Source: Bacteroidota bacterium (GTDB lineage Bacteria > Bacteroidota > Bacteroidia > Chitinophagales > Chitinophagaceae). Taken from it: a stretch of 11,050 nt of DNA. A model generated the notes under the pieces. That model saw nothing but the letters and a program-made list of their open reading frames with translations, did not search any database and had not been told where the DNA came from. The translations under genes were made by a program, and so were the position numbers. Positions 8,739 through 11,050 of this stretch are shown one piece after another. The stretch spans positions 1,960,578-1,971,627 of the forward strand of contig CP058707.1 in NCBI GenBank assembly GCA_013414745.1, read 5' to 3'. Each line of letters opens with the position of its first letter. Within the stretch, counting starts at the first letter, position 1.

Positions 8739-10493
8739 ATCATTTTCGCGACCAACAATCAGGAGAAAATGAGACTATTGGCTAATGGTCAATTTCTGGA
8801 ATTACCGGCCCTTGTTCAATAACTGGTATCGGGCAGCATTTCATCAACCGGATCCGGGTAGCGGATCCGCCATACAGTTATCTACAGCAGATGCCGGTAT
8901 AGGTAGTTTTGATGGTATAGAAATATCTATGGGCAATGGCGGCGCTCCTCGTATGTATATCATTAATCGTGAATTGGGTGGAATCGGTTTATATAATGGC
9001 AACTCTCCGGCTTCCAGTATGTATATAAATTCAGACCATAAAGTTGGCATTGGTACAGAATCGCCTACTTCATTATTGCATGTAAACGGAACTATTACAT
9101 CGGGTGACAATGCTACTACTCAAGGTACATTAACCATGTTGCCAAGTAATGGTGCGGCATTCTTTCATGTTAAAAATAACAATGACAATACCTTACGAAT
9201 TTCGCATGGGCCGGTAGCTGGTTCAGATGATTTGATGACGATAAATAGTGCCGGGAATGTGGGCATTGGAACTACAACACCTTCATCTAAATTGGAGGTA
9301 AACGGCGATTTAAAAATTACCGATGGCACACAAGGCATTGGTAAAGTATTCACTTCAGACGCGAATGGTTTGGCCAGTTGGGTAACACCTGCATTAACCT
9401 CATCAAGCGGTACCCTGAATTATCTCCCAAATTTAATTCTGCGGGTACTACATTAATTAACTCGCAAATTCAGGACAATGGAACAAACCTCGGAATCAAT
9501 ACTACCCCGAGTGCATCCCACCGATTATTCGTTTATGATCAACAACAAACGTCCAACGGCGATGGACAACATGCCTTGTTTGTTTATCGTACGCGAAATA
9601 GTGCGAATGATGGAATCAGTTATGCCCAATTAGGTTCGAATACAGCCAGCGCAGGTTTAAATTATTGGGGTGATGTGTACACATTTGGCCTTGGAGGATG
9701 GAGCTACAACGACTATTCCCGTACAGGAGGCGTTTTAGGTGCTGATGTATCTGGTGCATATTGGGGCGCATTGGGCTATCGATCATCGGGAACGGTAAAC
9801 TACGGCGTTTACGGATCTTCAGCCTATTTCTCAGGTGGTGGTTTCTTGCCTTCCAATGAGGTAGCCGGCATTGGTGGTGGTTTCTTTGGTTCCATGGTCG
9901 GGTCGGTATCTAAAGGAAAAGTAATCGGACAAATGAACAGTGGTGAATTATTCGCATCGTATAATATAGGCGACGTATATATTTCCGGGAAGCAGGTAGA
10001 GATCGTACAATCGGGCGAACAACGGCTCCCGGCCTATTCAGTCACATCCACCGTATTGACTGTTTATAACAAAGGAAAAATCACATTGCAAAATGGGTCA
10101 GCGTACGTGGCGTTCGACAAGAATTACAGCAGTTTAATAGCAGATATCCCTGTGGTGACGGTAACAGCCATGGGCGCCTGCAATGGACTCTACATTGAAA
10201 GTATTGATAAGAATGGATTTACCATACGGGAATTAAACAATGGTACAAGCCATGTGACCGTTTCCTGGATAAGTGTAGCCGATCGGATCGATCAATCCAC
10301 TGAAAATCAGGTTCCTGCTGAATTATTACAAGCCAATTTTGAGGAAAATCTTCAAAAATCCTTGCATGATGACAGCAATAAAGAACAAAACGGCCAAGGT
10401 ATTTGGTGGGATGGAGCCACAAAACAAATTCGATTTGGCGTAACACCTGCTTCTACGTATCCAGCTCGGAAAACGGAAGGAACAGAGGAATAA
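7650..10493 (+). CDS. Secreted fibre-like protein, copy 2, with a different C-terminus (frameshifted)
   Basis: The ATG at 7650 opens a clear signal peptide (MKHKLKLLLTGMILAGTPAL, then MKAQ) and lies 84 bases after the end of copy 1, with no terminator between, so cotranscription is likely. The first 1.09 kb repeats copy 1. The rest is new: VGIGTESPTSLLHV (about 9050), VGIGTTTPSSKLEV (about 9260), a GKVFTSDANGLASWVTP / GTLNYLPKFNSAGTT module (about 9340-9450), a Gly/Tyr-rich region (YWGDVYTFGLGGWSY, GGVLGADVSGAYWGALGYRS), and a C-terminal domain from about 9965 (GDVYISGKQVEIV ... VVTVTAMGACNGLYIESI ... VTVSWISVADR) seen in other secreted Bacteroidota proteins. Frames change near 7732, 8207, 8391, 8810 and 9430; the last open piece ends at 10493. 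It is probably a surface fibre or adhesin with trimeric beta-structure; function and partner are unknown. Confidence 0.7.
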
Positions 10494-10508
10494 TAGTATA
10501 TCCAACAG

Positions 10509-10544
10509 AAAAAATGCCGGTGTATTTTTGCACTGGCATTTTTT
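10509..10544 (+). terminator. Rho-independent terminator after the fibre pair
   Basis: A 14-base-pair stem, AAAAAATGCCGGTG with CACTGGCATTTTTT, has one G-T wobble and an 8-base loop (TATTTTTG), and its 3' arm ends in a run of six T. It begins 15 bases after the stop of fibre copy 2. On the opposite strand the wobble becomes a C-A mismatch, so the hairpin works best for plus-strand transcripts. Confidence 0.88.
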
Positions 10545-11050
10545 ATGCGCCTTCACCTGATTTTTTTATTCCTATTCTGCACCATTGGGTGTGTAGCAGA
10601 AACGCCGGATTCCAGTCTGTTACGCCGCATTGCAAATACCCTTTGTTCTCCTGAGTTCCAGGGAAGACCTCCGGGAAGCATTTTTCAGGAGCAGGTACGT
10701 TCATTTTTACGAACAGAAATACGGTCATTGGGACTAAAACCGCATCAAGATTCCTTTTCATTTTTTGATTCGGATTCCAATCGTCGACTCGTAGGTAAAA
10801 ACATTTTTGCATTCCTGAATCTTGGTCAGCGTGAAACAATTTTAATTGCAGCCCATTACGATCATTTGGGACTGGATTTTCGTAAATCAAAAGATATACG
10901 CCCCAAAGGATTTCATCCGGGGGCCAATGACAATGCCAGCGGTGTAGCGGTTGTTTTGTACTTGATGCAATTATTGAAACAGCATCCCTCGCCGAAATTC
11001 AATTACCTCTTTGTTCTGTTTGATGCCCACGAAATTGGCTTGTACGGATC
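10545..11050 (+). CDS. M28-family zinc metallopeptidase, putative lipoprotein (3' truncated by window)
   Basis: The ATG at 10545 opens an uninterrupted frame of 168 codons to the window edge. The N-terminus is a lipoprotein-type signal (MRLHLIFLFLFCTIGC) with Cys16 as the likely lipidated residue. M28 peptidase motifs follow in order: AAHYDHLG (about 102-109, with His104 as zinc ligand and Asp106 beside it), GANDNASGVA (126-135, Asp129 as the bridging metal ligand) and DAHEIGLYG (160-168, Glu163 as zinc ligand). In most M28 enzymes the residue before that Glu is the catalytic Glu (GEE.GL); here it is His162. The protein should act on peptides at the cell envelope as an aminopeptidase-type enzyme. 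No promoter is visible: the ATG sits directly on the 3' end of the terminator hairpin of the preceding gene. The C-terminal part of the catalytic domain is outside the window. Confidence 0.85.
   Translation, partial: MRLHLIFLFLFCTIGCVAETPDSSLLRRIANTLCSPEFQGRPPGSIFQEQVRSFLRTEIRSLGLKPHQDSFSFFDSDSNRRLVGKNIFAFLNLGQRETILIAAHYDHLGLDFRKSKDIRPKGFHPGANDNASGVAVVLYLMQLLKQHPSPKFNYLFVLFDAHEIGLYG

Noticed and set aside
8849..8869. Two CGGATCCG octamers five bases apart
   Set aside because: They lie inside the coding sequence and encode the Pro-Gly-Ser segment PDPGSGS; probably coincidental.
4650..10493. Possible prophage tail-fibre region, given the endolysin-like muramidase nearby
   Set aside because: The fibre proteins have a signal peptide and a typical secreted Bacteroidota N-terminal module, and no capsid, portal, terminase or tail genes are visible.

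Overview
The window looks like a draft piece of a Bacteroidota chromosome, probably from the Chitinophagaceae/Sphingobacteriales side. This is inferred from protein families only: a two-component-regulator propeller protein, secreted fibre-like proteins opening with FNYQGIARD and carrying VGIGTTSP motifs, A/T-rich leaders without clear Shine-Dalgarno sites, and a lipoprotein M28 peptidase. No rRNA, tRNA or CRISPR array was seen.

Layout. Positions 1-408 (minus) hold the 5' end of a periplasmic beta-propeller sensor gene, followed by about 550 bases without a supportable gene. Positions 963-3685 (minus) form a compact three-gene unit, read right to left: a phage-endolysin-like peptidoglycan-binding/N-acetylmuramidase protein (2852-3685), a membrane-anchored TIR-like protein with a coiled coil and a C-terminal alpha/beta domain (1436-2791, fragmented by frameshifts), and a soluble TIR protein (963-1421). 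Positions 3876-4139 (plus) are a relic of an IS110-type transposase, followed by about 500 bases of non-coding sequence with a palindrome. Positions 4650-7565 and 7650-10493 (plus) are two tandem secreted fibre-like genes that share a nearly identical first 1.09 kb and then diverge completely. A strong hairpin terminator (10509-10544) ends that pair. An M28-family lipoprotein peptidase begins at 10545 and runs off the right end.

The most interesting parts are the muramidase / membrane-TIR / soluble-TIR unit, a candidate envelope-linked defence or signalling module, and the constant-5'/variable-3' fibre pair. A caution applies to the whole window: the propeller gene, the membrane TIR gene and both fibre genes are broken by single-base frameshifts, several at A or G runs, while the muramidase, the soluble TIR and the visible M28 fragment are open. 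Protein similarity resumes in another frame after each break, so the breaks look like indel errors in the sequence, or else very recent decay, rather than old pseudogenes. I merged fragments into single genes where the protein reads continuously across frames.
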